This document shows positions 6,323 through 6,855 of a stretch of 6,855 nt of DNA, piece by piece; the first letter of the stretch is position 1, and every line of letters begins with the position of its first letter. A model generated the notes under the pieces. That model searched no databases, was not told where the DNA came from, and worked only from the letters and a program-made list of their open reading frames with translations. A program made the position numbers and the translations under genes. The stretch is taken from contig CAMFLG010000173.1 of assembly GCA_945957495.1 (NCBI GenBank), positions 1 through 6,855 on the forward strand, written 5' to 3'. The DNA comes from an uncultured Pseudorhodobacter sp. GTDB taxonomy: Bacteria; Pseudomonadota; Alphaproteobacteria; Rhodobacterales; Rhodobacteraceae.

Positions 6323-6855
6323 ATGACGAACTTTGCCCCCCCGAATCTTGTCCCGATTGGCCGCGCGCTGTTGTCCGTTTCCGACAAGACCGGGCTTCTG
6401 GATCTGGCCCGCGCCTTGGCCGCGCAAGGGGTCGAACTGATCTCGACCGGCGGCACTTCGGGCATGCTGCGCACGGCGGGGCTGAAGGTGCGCGATGTGT
6501 CTGAAGTGACGGGATTTCCCGAAATGATGGACGGGCGGGTGAAAACCCTGCACCCCAACGTGCACGGCGCCTTGCTGGCCCTGCGCGATGATGACGAACA
6601 CCTGCTGGCAATGGCCGCACATGGGATCGAGCCGATTGATCTCGTGGTGGTCAACCTCTACCCGTTCGAAGAAACCGTCGCCAAAGGCGGCGATTATGAA
6701 ACCTGCATCGAAAATATCGACATCGGCGGCCCGGCGATGATTCGCTCTGCCGCGAAGAATCACCGCTCGGTGGTGATCCTGACCGATCCGTCCGATTATG
6801 CAGGCCTCATCGACCAGATGCGGGCGCAGGATGGCGCCACCAGCATGGCCTACCG
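6323..6855 (+). CDS. purH: Bifunctional AICAR formyltransferase / IMP cyclohydrolase, 5' part
   Basis: PurH performs the last two steps of purine synthesis in the cytosol: formylation of AICAR with 10-formyl-tetrahydrofolate, then ring closure to IMP. The first 177 codons are present, about a third of the usual 520-530 residues, and the frame is open to the window end. They cover most of the N-terminal IMP cyclohydrolase (MGS-like) domain: LLSVSDKTGLLDLA (16-29), ELISTGGTSGML (38-49), VTGFPEMMDGRVKTLHPNVH (62-81), DLVVVNLYPFEETV (106-119) and ENIDIGGPAMIRSAAKNH (130-147). Lys74, Tyr113, Asp133 and Lys145 correspond to the active-site Lys66, Tyr104, Asp125 and Lys137 described for vertebrate ATIC. 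The formyltransferase domain lies beyond the window. GAGGGA seven bases before the ATG at 6323 supports the start. The gene probably shares a transcript with the heparinase-like gene. Confidence 0.97.
   Translation, partial: MTNFAPPNLVPIGRALLSVSDKTGLLDLARALAAQGVELISTGGTSGMLRTAGLKVRDVSEVTGFPEMMDGRVKTLHPNVHGALLALRDDDEHLLAMAAHGIEPIDLVVVNLYPFEETVAKGGDYETCIENIDIGGPAMIRSAAKNHRSVVILTDPSDYAGLIDQMRAQDGATSMAY

Noticed and set aside
6206..6763. Minus-strand ORF of 185 residues across the heparinase end and purH
   Set aside because: Antisense to clearly recognisable PurH sequence and crossing a gene boundary, with no motif of its own.

Overview
The window reads as ordinary chromosomal DNA from a high-GC alphaproteobacterium, most likely of the Rhodobacteraceae/Rhodobacterales. 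This is inferred from the GC-rich codon use, the family membership of the proteins and the heparinase-like gene directly upstream of purH. It is one end of an assembled contig: the first 56 bases are not genomic but an Illumina Nextera P5/Read 1 adapter with its index and the Tn5 mosaic end.

Layout. (1) Bases 1-56 are adapter. (2) Bases 57-2086 on the minus strand hold a large protein cut at its C-terminus by the contig end. It has an N-terminal SGNH-hydrolase-like domain and a C-terminal clan-A glycoside-hydrolase-like domain. (3) After a divergent gap of about 166 bases, a plus-strand pair encodes the two halves of the saccharopine pathway of lysine breakdown: a lysine-forming-type saccharopine dehydrogenase (2253-3302) and, 13 bases on, a glutamate-forming-type saccharopine dehydrogenase (3316-4458). 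(4) The gap 4459-4576 carries strong overlapping dyad symmetry (probable terminator) and a candidate promoter. (5) A heparinase II/III family protein (4577-6301) follows, then the 5' third of purH (6323 to the window end), only 21 bases apart and probably co-transcribed.

The saccharopine pair would convert lysine plus 2-oxoglutarate to saccharopine and then to glutamate plus 2-aminoadipate semialdehyde. The later steps (semialdehyde dehydrogenase and beyond) are not in the window. The heparinase-like gene and purH form a separate unit without an obvious biochemical link. No RNA genes, CRISPR arrays, genuine insertion sequences or attachment sites were seen. I did not find a convincing undescribed system. 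The items most worth a second look are the adapter artefact, the SGNH plus glycosidase-like fusion with a substituted catalytic histidine, the heparinase-like protein without a signal peptide, and the competing hairpins in front of it.
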